A stretch of 64,000 nt of DNA. Source: Bacteriovoracaceae bacterium. Its GTDB lineage: Bacteria > Bdellovibrionota > Bacteriovoracia > Bacteriovoracales > Bacteriovoracaceae. Below, one piece after another: positions 25,583-34,270 of the stretch (position 1 is the stretch's first letter; each line of letters begins with the position of its first letter). Below the pieces are notes generated by a model. That model made no database searches and had not been told where the DNA came from. It was given only the letters and a program-made list of their open reading frames with translations. The stretch covers positions 1-64,000 of the forward strand of contig JANJTC010000004.1 in NCBI GenBank assembly GCA_024711325.1, given 5' to 3'. A program made the translations under genes and the position numbers.

Positions 25583-26329
25583 TTAGAGTTTTTTCTGACA
25601 GGTTTCTTTAACTGATTTTATTTCTTTCTGGGCCTCTTTATCAACTGATTGGTAAAACTTTTCTACGTAATCTAAACATGTTTCCCATTCTTTTAGCTTA
25701 GAAGTCGCTAAAACCGTCCTCAGCATGGCGTGATTGCGGGTCTTAGGGTCCTGATGGTTTTCAAGGATATCTAAGTACCAATATCTTGCAGCTGAAAATT
25801 CTTTGGTTTTGAAATAAAAATCAGCAATATACAGATCTTTTTGACGTAGCATTTTCATCGCCTTGGCGATTCTACTTTCGGCAGTTTTCTTATAGCTGCT
25901 GTCTCCATATTTCTGAATGACTTCATGATAATACTTCAATGACTCCAAGGCCGGTTCAAGATCTCGGTCAATAGTATCAGGAATTTGTTTATAGTAAGAC
26001 TCTGCAATTCTAAATACTACATAAGGAATCTTTTCATGACGTGGATGAAAATCCCGAAACAAGAGATAAGCGGCAGCTGATTCAATATAATTCTCCTGAG
26101 CAAACAGTATGTCGGCCTGAAGAAGTTCAGCTGGAGTTGCGTAAAAAGAATAAGGATGCTGAGTTTTAATTAGGTTTAATTTTTCAGTCGCCAGAATAAA
26201 CCGGTCGGCTTCCATCAGCTCCTGTGCTTCCTTAAATAATATTTCAGCTTCTGTTTTACCTTCTGGCTTATCAGTTGAGCACGAGGAAATAAGAAACAGA
26301 ATGGAAAGAGTGAAAACTAAAATCTTCAT
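25583..26329 (-). CDS. bamD: BamD-like outer membrane assembly lipoprotein
   Basis: A 248-residue lipoprotein with signal peptide and lipobox LISSC (cysteine at residue 17). BamD-type TPRs follow: AEILFKEAQELMEADRFILA, LNLIKTQHPYSFYATPAELL, FRDFHPRHEKIPYVVFRIAE and ALESLKYYHEVIQKYGDSSY. BamD is the essential lipoprotein of the BAM complex that inserts beta-barrels into the outer membrane. Its start overlaps the permease gene by 4 bases. Another BamD/YfiO-family TPR lipoprotein remains possible, as such paralogues exist, but length and repeat layout fit BamD. Confidence 0.85.
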   Translation of the reverse strand: MKILVFTLSILFLISSCSTDKPEGKTEAEILFKEAQELMEADRFILATEKLNLIKTQHPYSFYATPAELLQADILFAQENYIESAAAYLLFRDFHPRHEKIPYVVFRIAESYYKQIPDTIDRDLEPALESLKYYHEVIQKYGDSSYKKTAESRIAKAMKMLRQKDLYIADFYFKTKEFSAARYWYLDILENHQDPKTRNHAMLRTVLATSKLKEWETCLDYVEKFYQSVDKEAQKEIKSVKETCQKKL

Positions 26330-27354
26330 AGATGAACCGATAAATCCTTATAAATTTCTTTAAACAGTAGCTTAAAAAAGGCAATAAATGGAATGATCAC
26401 TATCATACCAACAATACCGCCTAATTGAGAGCCAATAATGATACTAACCACCACCAGGATAGGATGAAGATTGACTATCTTTGACACCAAAAGTGGAAAA
26501 ACCAAAATCATGTCGATCAAATTCGCGAGTGCATAAATCACCAGCATCGAAAGTAGCGTTACATTCGGATCTTTTGATAACATTCCCACAAATATAGCAG
26601 GAATGACACCAATCACAGGTCCAATGTAAGGCAAAATATTAGTTACCCCGGCAATAAAACCCAGAATAAAGGGATAAGGAAACCCAATAAGAAATAAACC
26701 TAATGTGACCAGTGATCCTAAAATGGTGGCCTCAATGAACTTTGCGATGATGTATTCACCAAATTTGGTATTAAACTGAGAAAACAGCACATAGCTCTTT
26801 TCAAAAATAGGATTAGGAACTGCTTCCAGAAAATTACGGCTAAAACGCCGGCTTTCCATAAAAAAGAAGTACAAGAACAAAGGAACTAAAAGCAACCATT
26901 CAAAAATGGTTGAAATAAAATCAGGAAAGTGACTCAAAAAAATGGTTCCTTGAGTTTCCAATTTTGCCATTAAAAAATTAACCGGATCAAGATTGAGTCT
27001 GATTCCGAACTTCTCGAAGACCATCACTTTATAGGCAAAGAATTTATCCTGAAGCATCTTTTGGATTTCTGGTAGTTGATTGGAGAATTGACTAAAATCT
27101 GTGTCCACATTGTATAAAGTGGCAAAAAGCGGGAAACAGAGAAAAACAATTCCGGTCATCATAAGCAGAAAATAAATAAGTCGCTGCCGCCGACTACCTG
27201 TGGTTAGTTTAAGTGTGAAGGGCTTACACATCAGATAAATGATGTAAGCAAAACCGAAAGGCAGCGTAAGACGCGGAAACATGATGGCAAAAACAATGCT
27301 TGCCAAAAAAAGGAACAGAAATAAATAGAGCTTAATTTTTTGGTTTCTCGTCAT
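26326..27354 (-). CDS. AI-2E/PerM-family membrane permease
   Basis: A 342-residue polytopic inner-membrane protein with about seven to eight membrane segments. The family's best conserved stretch is present: GFPYPFILGFIAGVTNILPY followed by IGPVIGVIPAIFVG. The C-terminal part has the LHPILVVVSIIIGSQLGGIVG signature (shorter form: HPILVVVSIIIGSQLGG). Members export autoinducer-2, ions or small solutes, or are of unknown role; the substrate cannot be told. It overlaps genes on both sides by 4 bases. Confidence 0.9.
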   Translation of the reverse strand: MTRNQKIKLYLFLFLFLASIVFAIMFPRLTLPFGFAYIIYLMCKPFTLKLTTGSRRQRLIYFLLMMTGIVFLCFPLFATLYNVDTDFSQFSNQLPEIQKMLQDKFFAYKVMVFEKFGIRLNLDPVNFLMAKLETQGTIFLSHFPDFISTIFEWLLLVPLFLYFFFMESRRFSRNFLEAVPNPIFEKSYVLFSQFNTKFGEYIIAKFIEATILGSLVTLGLFLIGFPYPFILGFIAGVTNILPYIGPVIGVIPAIFVGMLSKDPNVTLLSMLVIYALANLIDMILVFPLLVSKIVNLHPILVVVSIIIGSQLGGIVGMIVIIPFIAFFKLLFKEIYKDLSVHL

Positions 27355-27959
27355 ATGCGTTGTTCAAGCTCTTTTACTTTTTTCTTAAGCCCCACGATTT
27401 CTCTGGTTAACTGCCCCATACGGTTTGCCATAATGAGAGCTGTCTCCCGAAGAAACTTGGCACCTAAAACCGGATGAGTTTCCAGCATTAGATCCAAGTC
27501 AGGTTTAAATAAACCTAAAAGAATAGTATTTTCCGCTGCCACTATCGTTGCACTTCTGCGGTTAAATTCTTCCAGAAGTCCCATCTCTCCGAAATACTGC
27601 CTCTTTTCAAGCCGAATGATAAAATCTCCCTGTTCTTCTGGTTGATTATTATAATTAGCGTAAATATTGACGGCACCATTGAAGATGAAATAAAAACCGT
27701 AACCAGAATCACCTTGCTTGAAGATGGTTTCGTTGGTCATGAATTCCCGACGATGGAGATACTTGGTAAAAAGCCGGACTTCATTGTCTGAAAATGAATT
27801 CAGGAAAGTGATTTTTTTAAAAAACTCATGATAACTCTCTTTGGCCATGAAAGAGAGAGGACTCGCGTCCCATAAATATTTAAGGATAGGAATATCTAGC
27901 CTGTCTCCTGTGGACTCACCTCTTCCCAGTTTATCCATCATTTCTTTTTCATAACTCAT
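27351..27959 (-). CDS. Cyclic-nucleotide-binding domain protein
   Basis: A 202-residue protein with one cNMP-binding domain (about residues 50-165) and a C-terminal coiled coil (GLKKKVKELEQRI). The phosphate-binding cassette is intact: YFGEMGLLEEFNRRSATIVA, with the Glu and Arg that contact cAMP or cGMP. There is no DNA-binding winged helix, so it is not a CRP-type regulator. It may regulate a partner directly, perhaps the neighbouring permease or TPR proteins. It overlaps neighbours by 4 bases on each side. Confidence 0.87.
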   Translation of the reverse strand: MSYEKEMMDKLGRGESTGDRLDIPILKYLWDASPLSFMAKESYHEFFKKITFLNSFSDNEVRLFTKYLHRREFMTNETIFKQGDSGYGFYFIFNGAVNIYANYNNQPEEQGDFIIRLEKRQYFGEMGLLEEFNRRSATIVAAENTILLGLFKPDLDLMLETHPVLGAKFLRETALIMANRMGQLTREIVGLKKKVKELEQRI

Positions 27960-28612
27960 TTAAGCTCCTTCAGACCGGAATCTTTAATCCATCCTTTAAA
28001 GCGAGAAGGGTAAATGACATCAAGCCACTCACCTTTTTTAACCGTAATCAACAAAATCCCTGCCGGCACTTCTTCCCGGGCAGGAAATATCTGAGACGGG
28101 CCTTCAAATAGTGGACGAGAAATCATAACCACCTTTTTATCCCATGAATGAACCCATAGATTAATTCCAGATACGATGAGAAACAAAGTGATAATTATGC
28201 CAAAAGCTTTAAAACTTTTTTTCTTCCAAAGACTAAAGAGAGCCAAGACTACTAACAATAAACTGATCGTGGCAAAAATTCCCTCAGATGCGGTCAGGCT
28301 ACCCTTGATCAAATAATCAGTCCACACTAGTGGCTTCTCATATTTATCGATCTCAAGTTTAGTTTCCACCAGATTGCGATTAGTGATGACTTCCTTGGTT
28401 CTTAGTCCTTCCTGATCCGCCATCAAAAGATGGTAGCGGGAAAGTGGAAAGTTACCTAGTTTGCCGTAGATGGTTCCCACATTATAGTGCCACAGTCCCG
28501 GTGAGATTTTTGATTGATGAGTTTCAAGAATCTGCAAGGCACCCCGATAGTCCTTCTGGGCAAAAGCGGCTTCAACAGTTTTCAACATGTCTTCGATAGT
28601 AGTATCCTCCAA
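27956..28612 (-). CDS. TPR/membrane/SH3-like protein (BatE-like architecture)
   Basis: A 218-residue protein. An N-terminal TPR-like part (about residues 5-80: AFAQKDYRGALQILETH, LWHYNVGTIYGKLGNFPLSR) precedes two membrane helices (about 110-155), followed by a periplasmic SH3-like domain (VPAGILLITVKKGEWLDVIY, then FKGWIKDSGLKEL). This order resembles the BatE proteins of Bdellovibrio and Bacteroidetes aerotolerance clusters, though no BatA/B/D or MoxR gene is adjacent. First gene of the five-gene operon. Function is inferred to be envelope-related. Confidence 0.7.
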   Translation of the reverse strand: MEDTTIEDMLKTVEAAFAQKDYRGALQILETHQSKISPGLWHYNVGTIYGKLGNFPLSRYHLLMADQEGLRTKEVITNRNLVETKLEIDKYEKPLVWTDYLIKGSLTASEGIFATISLLLVVLALFSLWKKKSFKAFGIIITLFLIVSGINLWVHSWDKKVVMISRPLFEGPSQIFPAREEVPAGILLITVKKGEWLDVIYPSRFKGWIKDSGLKELK

Positions 28613-28674
28613 AAGGTCAGGGTATTATCCCTTACCGCTGTTGCAGAAATCAAGAAATACAGACGAAGGATCTC

Positions 28675-29352
28675 ATGACACTCAGGACAATTGAGAACGA
28701 GTTTTCTGAAGAACTTTTAAAACAAGTAAAAAATGAATTTCCGCTCGACCTGACTTTGGATGGTCCGATCATGTCGAGACTTCATCCTAAACTCATTTGG
28801 GCTCGACTGCAGTTTGAGCATAACCCACAGCAAGACATTCCAGAAACTCTCATTCCAGAGTGGAATGCGGACTATTTTCCCGATTTAAAGGCCGCGGAAG
28901 AGACCTATCCTAAAATTGGTTTAGTCTTTGAAGGCAGACCCTGGTCTTTTTTTAAGTTTCTGCATGGCCAATACCATGAGGCCATCATTGATTTTCCTCC
29001 CCTGGGAACAATTGTTCTTTCTAAAAAAGAACTGCCTTCCGCTAATACTCACAAAATTCAAAAAATCTTGCTTCCTCTGTGGATGAACTACGCACTGAGT
29101 CCTGAACTTTGGGGTCCTCAGGGCAAATGGACTCGCTTTCATGCCCGGCTTCATCAAATTTTTAAAGAACATAATTTGTTGAATGGAGAGGATAGTCTGG
29201 GGTATTACCCTTTGAACGAGAAAGCAAGATTGCTTGAAGGTCTTGGATTTAAGGGGACAAACCTCGAAAAATCCTATGTTCTCGTGTTACCATGGACCTT
29301 CTCTCTTACCGCTCTGGAAAAGCTTGAAGAAATCATCCGTCAGGAGTTCTAA
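28675..29352 (+). CDS. Protein of unknown function adjacent to astA
   Basis: A 225-residue cytoplasmic protein that I do not recognise. It is rich in aromatic residues (GRPWSFFKFLHGQYHE, LPLWMNYALSPELWGPQGKW) and has no signal peptide or membrane helix. The stop codon directly abuts the astA start codon, so the two are probably translated together. The pairing suggests a role in arginine or acyl-CoA related metabolism, but this is only from context. Confidence 0.75.
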   Translation: MTLRTIENEFSEELLKQVKNEFPLDLTLDGPIMSRLHPKLIWARLQFEHNPQQDIPETLIPEWNADYFPDLKAAEETYPKIGLVFEGRPWSFFKFLHGQYHEAIIDFPPLGTIVLSKKELPSANTHKIQKILLPLWMNYALSPELWGPQGKWTRFHARLHQIFKEHNLLNGEDSLGYYPLNEKARLLEGLGFKGTNLEKSYVLVLPWTFSLTALEKLEEIIRQEF

Positions 29353-30381
29353 ATGTTCATTTTACGATCAGTTCAACCAGATGACTTAAGTGATTTATTT
29401 AAACTAAGTAACATCATGACCTTCATCAATTTGCCTCCGGATGAAGAACTCATTGGTTCAAAAATCGACAGCTCCATGAAGAGTTTTAAGAACCCAAGTT
29501 CTGATCTCTCAAAAAATTATTATATTTTCGTCTTAGAAGATTTTGAAACGAATGAAATCCTGGGTGTTTCGATGATCCATGCCCAACATGGAACTGAGAA
29601 CGAGCCTCATTTTTATTTAACCGTGGGCCAGGAAGCGAAGTTTTCTCAAACCATTAATACCGGTTTTGTTCACGGCACCCTGAAACTTGGCCTAGATACT
29701 AACGGACCCACTGAGATTGGCGGGTTGATATTAAATCCGGACTTTCGCGGTCATAAAGAGAAACTGGGCAAACAACTTTCATTCGCCCGTTTCTTATACA
29801 TGGCCACAAGTCCGGAAAGATTTAAAAGCATGATTCATTCCGAGCTCATGCCCCCTCTGGATCGTTTTGGAAATTCTCCCTTATGGGAAGCTGTCGGACG
29901 AAGATTTTTTAACATGAATTATCACGAAGCCGATGTTTTGAGCCGAAGTAATAAAGAATTTATACTCAGCCTTTTCCCCTCTGAGAACATTTATCAGACT
30001 CTCCTTCCCATGGACGCCAGAGAATCAATTGGGAAAGTGGGCAAGGAAACAGAACCAGTTAAAAAAATGTTAGAGAGCATCGGCTTTAAATACACTTATG
30101 AAGTCGATCCTTTTGACGGGGGTCCTCATTACCGTTGTCCACTTAAGGATATAAAACCGATTAAAGAAAGAATTACGGGACTCCTGATTACTAATAAGAG
30201 TTTTGATAAAGAGAAGGCCCGAGAGGTGCTCCTTTCAGTCGAAGTACCAGGGCATGATTTTTTTGCTTTCCGAACACAGATCCAGGTACACGGTGATGGC
30301 CAGCTCTCGCTTGATCCACAAATCACCAAAAAGTTGGATATTAAATTACCTCAGAAAGTGACAGCGATTCCCTTTCATTAA
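29353..30381 (+). CDS. astA: Arginine N-succinyltransferase
   Basis: A 342-residue GNAT-fold enzyme. AstA transfers succinyl from succinyl-CoA to arginine, the first step of the AST catabolic pathway. Matching segments are FILRSVQPDDLSDLFKLS, TEIGGLILNPDFRGHKEKLG, LSFARFLYMA, ERFKSMIHSELMP, SPLWEAVGRRFFNM and the ending DPFDGGPHYRCP. No astB, astC, astD or astE is nearby, so whether the complete pathway operates is unknown. The C-terminal 60 residues are less conserved. The end overlaps the convergent gene by 4 bases. Confidence 0.92.
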   Translation: MFILRSVQPDDLSDLFKLSNIMTFINLPPDEELIGSKIDSSMKSFKNPSSDLSKNYYIFVLEDFETNEILGVSMIHAQHGTENEPHFYLTVGQEAKFSQTINTGFVHGTLKLGLDTNGPTEIGGLILNPDFRGHKEKLGKQLSFARFLYMATSPERFKSMIHSELMPPLDRFGNSPLWEAVGRRFFNMNYHEADVLSRSNKEFILSLFPSENIYQTLLPMDARESIGKVGKETEPVKKMLESIGFKYTYEVDPFDGGPHYRCPLKDIKPIKERITGLLITNKSFDKEKAREVLLSVEVPGHDFFAFRTQIQVHGDGQLSLDPQITKKLDIKLPQKVTAIPFH

Positions 30382-30866
30382 GCTTGTTTCTTATTGATCA
30401 GAACGCCTTTAGTGGAAGCAAAGCGGATTTTATCTTTTCCATCGACCAAACTGGGGGTTTTCACCACATACATCTCAGTTGATTTTTTATAACCCTTAAA
30501 GGCATCAAGTTTAAGGATGTTTCCTTCGGCCTGTTTGGCCATCTCCCGTTGCCACAAAATCACATCCGAGGCCATGAGATCGCCGGAATCTTCTTCATGA
30601 GAGGCAGCGCTCGGTTTGTGCTCTTCACGTAAAGAGGGCATCTGGCCGATGTTTTTTTTCGGAAATTCTAAAACCCGGGCCTCAGTTTCAACTTGAACCT
30701 TTTTGGGTTTTGGGCGCTTTTCTTCCGCGTCATCCCAGGCGATGAGTTCTTCCCCTGCAGCTTTTTTGAGGGGGACCTGCTTTTCATGCAGGACTTCTGA
30801 AAGTTTTAGCATCTCTTCTAGCCCTAAAATTTTCAGGGCCTGAAGGACGAAGGAGGATTTTGCCAA
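30378..30866 (-). CDS. Protein of unknown function, mostly disordered
   Basis: A 162-residue protein not recognised. A short helical N-terminus (VLQALKILGLEEMLKLSEVL) is followed by a Lys/Glu/Pro-rich, probably disordered middle (about residues 45-105). The C-terminus looks like a small beta domain (STEMYVVKTPSLVDGKDKIR, FASTKGVLI). It has no signal peptide. It appears monocistronic. Confidence 0.7.
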   Translation of the reverse strand: MAKSSFVLQALKILGLEEMLKLSEVLHEKQVPLKKAAGEELIAWDDAEEKRPKPKKVQVETEARVLEFPKKNIGQMPSLREEHKPSAASHEEDSGDLMASDVILWQREMAKQAEGNILKLDAFKGYKKSTEMYVVKTPSLVDGKDKIRFASTKGVLINKKQA

Positions 30867-31012
30867 AATGGATGGTCCTTTTTGACTGTATCGGTCAATT
30901 ACTCCAAAAACTTGAGCAAAATAATTCAGTAAATTTCCTATGCTTTACTGCCAAAAAAACTAGACATTAGTTCAGTTGGAGATTATAAATTACTGATCTT
31001 TTGACTATGAGT

Positions 31013-31089
31013 TGGGAAGTGGCGCAGTTGGTTAGCGCAGCAGACTGTTAATCTGTTGGTCGAGAGTTCGAGTCTCTCCTTCCCAGCCA
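31013..31089 (+). tRNA. tRNA-Asn (anticodon GTT)
   Basis: A 77-base cloverleaf. Acceptor TGGGAAG pairs with CTTCCCA, then G and an encoded CCA. The anticodon loop CTGTTAA gives GTT. The T-loop is GTTCGAGTC. A protein gene starts 9 bases after the CCA on the same strand. Confidence 0.97.
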
Positions 31090-31097
31090 TCTTTAAT

Positions 31098-32333
31098 ATG
31101 ATTTTTAACACGCGAAAATATTCTCAGCTCAAATCCCGTTTAAAATCCAAATACCAAAAACAACTTCAGGTCACCCTGAAAGAATTAAAGCGTTTACCCG
31201 CTAAAAACATCACTAAGTGGGTCTTAACTCATACGGACGAATTAAAAACTTACAACAGTCTCAATTGGCATTTTCTAGCACAACTTCAAACCTTTAATTT
31301 TTTCAATCAACAATCTCCGGACTTAGGTAAAGATAATTTTGGTGCAGAAGAAGATATCGTGTTTGAGATGTGGAATCGCAGTGAATTTGCCGATCAATTT
31401 TTAAAACGTTTAAATCAAGGCAAATCATTGGGTCAGGCCAATCAGGCAACTCTCAATGATTTTGATAAGCATCTGGTAACTTTTGCACAAAGACAAATTC
31501 TTAAAGCCGATAAAACTTCCGCCTCTTATCGGATTCAATCTTCACTGGGCGAATTCAAGAAAGGAGAAAAAATCTCGCGTCTCTTAGAGACCACTCTCCA
31601 TCTGGAGGGCAAAGAGCTCAGACTCATGACTTCCACGATGAAAGAAATGAAAATCTTTTCTCAGAGAATCGAGATCGCTCTTAAAGTTATTAAGAAACAT
31701 TCTCCCAGCTCTTGGGAAAGATTTGCGGCCTTCACTGAAGTCATCATACCTATCAAACGGCCGGAGTTTGTGAGCTATTCCCATCAGGACCTTCCTGGTT
31801 ATTCGATGATCAATCTTTATCATCGAGATTTTGTTGATTTGATGGATGATCTGCTTCATGAAAATGGTCATCACCATTTGAATTATTATCTGAACCTGGG
31901 AAAATTAATTGATGAGCCTCTGGATAATATTTACTACAGCCCTTGGAGAAGAACTCTAAGACCGCTAAGAGGTGTTTATCACGCTTACTTTACTTTCTTC
32001 TGGGCCTTTAAACTCTTTGCTGATCTTACCAAAGCAAAAGAAGTAGATTCCATCTGGTACTTATTCGGTCCGGCCGAAAAAGAAAAAATGATTTGGCGAG
32101 CAGTGGAGGAATACCACATGCTTAATTACACCTTTAAAGAACTTAAGGGGGCCAGAAAACAGGGTCTCATTAAAGATACTGGATGGAACTTAATTCAAGC
32201 GCAGCAAAAAGAACTGAATAAGTTTAAAAAGCAAATCCCTCTTTGGGAAAAGAAGCTCAAAACACATCGTAAAGATTTAAGTGATTTGAAAAAAACTCTC
32301 AAGAAGGCCGAACAGCAGTATTCTAAAAATTAA
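31098..32333 (+). CDS. HExxH-motif protein, related to putative peptide beta-hydroxylases
   Basis: A protein of about 411 residues. Near the middle, HENGHHH (residues 254-260) gives an HExxH metal site in the context LLHENGHHHLNYYLN. About 25 residues later comes YYSPWRRTLRPLRGVYHAYF, then FFWAFKLFADL. This order, HE--H, then a Y/SPWR-x-x-x-RP-x-x-G block and an FW helix, is that of the family annotated as HEXXH-motif peptide modification proteins (alpha-ketoglutarate-type peptide beta-hydroxylases). The last 60 residues are a Lys-rich coiled coil. The ATG at 31098 follows tRNA-Asn directly; the frame also reads through the tRNA, which cannot be coding. Function is inference. Confidence 0.68.
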   Translation: MIFNTRKYSQLKSRLKSKYQKQLQVTLKELKRLPAKNITKWVLTHTDELKTYNSLNWHFLAQLQTFNFFNQQSPDLGKDNFGAEEDIVFEMWNRSEFADQFLKRLNQGKSLGQANQATLNDFDKHLVTFAQRQILKADKTSASYRIQSSLGEFKKGEKISRLLETTLHLEGKELRLMTSTMKEMKIFSQRIEIALKVIKKHSPSSWERFAAFTEVIIPIKRPEFVSYSHQDLPGYSMINLYHRDFVDLMDDLLHENGHHHLNYYLNLGKLIDEPLDNIYYSPWRRTLRPLRGVYHAYFTFFWAFKLFADLTKAKEVDSIWYLFGPAEKEKMIWRAVEEYHMLNYTFKELKGARKQGLIKDTGWNLIQAQQKELNKFKKQIPLWEKKLKTHRKDLSDLKKTLKKAEQQYSKN

Positions 32334-33849
32334 GTTCCTGCTGCATTTGATTGGCGGGCATCAGATCACCCTTGGCAGCGGATACTTTAATTCCTTCCTG
32401 CCAGATCTTCTTAGCTTCTTCCACCAGACCAAGCCCTTTAAGTGCCTTACCTAAAGCGAGGTAGGCCACGGAATACTTCGGATCCTGAGCAATCACCCGC
32501 TCGAGGTGCTCCCGCGCGGGTTGCCACTGACCTTTTTCGACCGCAATGGAACCCAACCCATAATTGGCCAGGGTATCTTCCGGATCGATTTCCAGCACCT
32601 GACGGAACATCGATTCTCGCTGGGCCCATTCGCTTTCCTGCTTTTGTTTGAGCTCGGTTTCTCTTTCTTTGTTTTTAGCTTCGTCTCCAAAGCTCTGAAA
32701 GGATTTTACGGTGGCGAGGGATTTTTGTTCTTCGGCTTCCGGTATCTTTCCCATTCTCATGAGGTAAAGGGACATATTAGTATGAGCAAGAACGGATTTA
32801 GGATCAACTTCACTCAGCTGTTTCATGAGATCGATGGCCTCCTGAAAACGTTCAAGTCGCCCGAGCATGACACCCAGACTTTCATAAGCATCAGCAAAGG
32901 CCGGATCAAGTTTAATCGCCAGACGAAACTTTTCTTCGGCCAGGTCCAGTTCATCCATCCTGAAGTGATCCGTCGCCCGATAAAATAATTCGCGGGCCTT
33001 GGTTTTAGGATCACCGGAGAGCAACGGATAATAACGGACGATTCCATCAAATTCCTCACCCTTCACGCTGAAATGAATCTTCATCTTTTCCACGCGGAAG
33101 TCTCGCAGAAGACTTGCCGTGAGATAAAATTTATCTTCCCACTGATAGCAAGCTTCACCAGTTCCGATTTTTTTATCAAAGCTCATGATCTCCCCGGTGG
33201 GAGCTGAACTACTCATTTCAATCAAGACCGGACTGTAAGCTGCTCCTCGGCGGGTGGCAATTTTTGAAACGGTCTCCTGTCCGGGATAACAGCCTTTATT
33301 CATCACAAGACTTAGATCAAACAAACGAAGATTATTAATGATCTCAACTTTAAAATCTGACCCGTCAAAACTTGGCCATCCGGTTAAGGCCTGCCAGGTG
33401 AGAACTTCAGATGCGGAAAGAGTTTTAAGAGCAGCCGTTTGGATTTGAAGATAGGAAGCTTCATCAAAGATTGTGCCGCTGATAGCTTCGGCTGCGGCAA
33501 AGTCGCTCGCTTCCGGGCCAATTAAAACCTGATAGGTTTTTTTAACTGGTTCACTAATCACAACATCTTCGGAAATTAAAAATTTATTCAACCGGACAAG
33601 GGTACGTTCAAGCAATTGTTCCGGAATAAGATAACGAAAGTTATCCTCCTGACGGACTAAATGGCCGTAACATTCCACTCGTCCCTGAGGATCAAGAAAA
33701 CTGATTAACTGAAAACTACCGGGCTTAATTTTTTCGATGTCATAAGTCGCTTGGTTTTGCAGAAAAGATTTAACATCTTCCCCAGAAAAACTCACTTCAT
33801 ACAGAGCAATCGAGAACTGGCCGGCGTGATAGCGATATTGATTTAACAT
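32323..33849 (-). CDS. YgfZ/GcvT-fold protein fused to a TPR domain
   Basis: A 508-residue fusion. Residues 1 to about 270 match YgfZ (folate-dependent Fe-S cluster maintenance): FLQNQATYDIEKIKPGSFQL, FLDPQGRVECYGHLVR and the hallmark KGCYPGQETVSK with the conserved cysteine (K185-E192 region). Residues about 285-500 are TPR repeats (LDPAFADAYESLGVMLGRLE, IDPEDTLANYGLGSIAVEKG, DPKYSVAYLALGKALKGLG). E. coli YgfZ ends after the first part. It lies 3 bases downstream of an A-type Fe-S carrier gene, so the pair forms an Fe-S operon. The TPR part likely recruits a client protein; that is inference. Confidence 0.88.
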   Translation of the reverse strand: MLNQYRYHAGQFSIALYEVSFSGEDVKSFLQNQATYDIEKIKPGSFQLISFLDPQGRVECYGHLVRQEDNFRYLIPEQLLERTLVRLNKFLISEDVVISEPVKKTYQVLIGPEASDFAAAEAISGTIFDEASYLQIQTAALKTLSASEVLTWQALTGWPSFDGSDFKVEIINNLRLFDLSLVMNKGCYPGQETVSKIATRRGAAYSPVLIEMSSSAPTGEIMSFDKKIGTGEACYQWEDKFYLTASLLRDFRVEKMKIHFSVKGEEFDGIVRYYPLLSGDPKTKARELFYRATDHFRMDELDLAEEKFRLAIKLDPAFADAYESLGVMLGRLERFQEAIDLMKQLSEVDPKSVLAHTNMSLYLMRMGKIPEAEEQKSLATVKSFQSFGDEAKNKERETELKQKQESEWAQRESMFRQVLEIDPEDTLANYGLGSIAVEKGQWQPAREHLERVIAQDPKYSVAYLALGKALKGLGLVEEAKKIWQEGIKVSAAKGDLMPANQMQQELNF

Positions 33850-33852
33850 GAT

Positions 33853-34185
33853 TTAAAGTGAAAACGATTCGCCGCAACCGCAGGTATTTTTGGCATTGGG
33901 ATTATCAAAGACAAAACCCTTACCATTAAGACCATCTTTGAAATCCAGGACGATGCCTTTTAGGTAAATGACCGATTTGGGATCGACTAAAACTTTAATG
34001 TCACCGAACTCGAGGACATTATCTTTTTCTTTAGGCTCACTAAATTCAATTTTATAAGACAGCCCCGAACAACCACCACCGGTGACGGCTAGGCGAAGGC
34101 CCTTAGATCCATCAGGATTTTCCGCTTGGGCTATGTGATGAATCTGTTGAATAGCTTTATCGGTAATTGAAATGATTGAGTCCAT
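33853..34185 (-). CDS. erpA: A-type iron-sulfur carrier (ErpA/IscA family)
   Basis: A 110-residue carrier that passes Fe-S clusters to apoproteins. The three cysteine ligands are present: C39 in GGGCSGLSY and C102/C104 in TCGCGESF. The family segment VYLKGIVLDFKDGL and GKGFVFDNPNA are near-canonical. ErpA rather than IscA is a guess from length and the NPNAKNTCGCG end. It precedes the YgfZ-TPR gene by 3 bases. Confidence 0.92.
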   Translation of the reverse strand: MDSIISITDKAIQQIHHIAQAENPDGSKGLRLAVTGGGCSGLSYKIEFSEPKEKDNVLEFGDIKVLVDPKSVIYLKGIVLDFKDGLNGKGFVFDNPNAKNTCGCGESFSL

Positions 34186-34270
34186 AATTCTTCTCCGGAG
34201 TATTAAGCCATTATTACAGTTAAACTCCCACTTTTACAATGCTCGCTCTGCAGCAAGTCCACTCAGGTAT

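Noticed and set aside
31013..31097. tRNA-Asn as attachment site of a mobile island
   Set aside because: No integrase is nearby and I see no repeated copy of the tRNA 3' end in the window; the following gene is compatible with ordinary chromosomal context.
32442..33059. Several frames on both strands over the TPR part of the YgfZ fusion
   Set aside because: They are shadows of the repetitive TPR sequence and have no starts with ribosome-binding sites.
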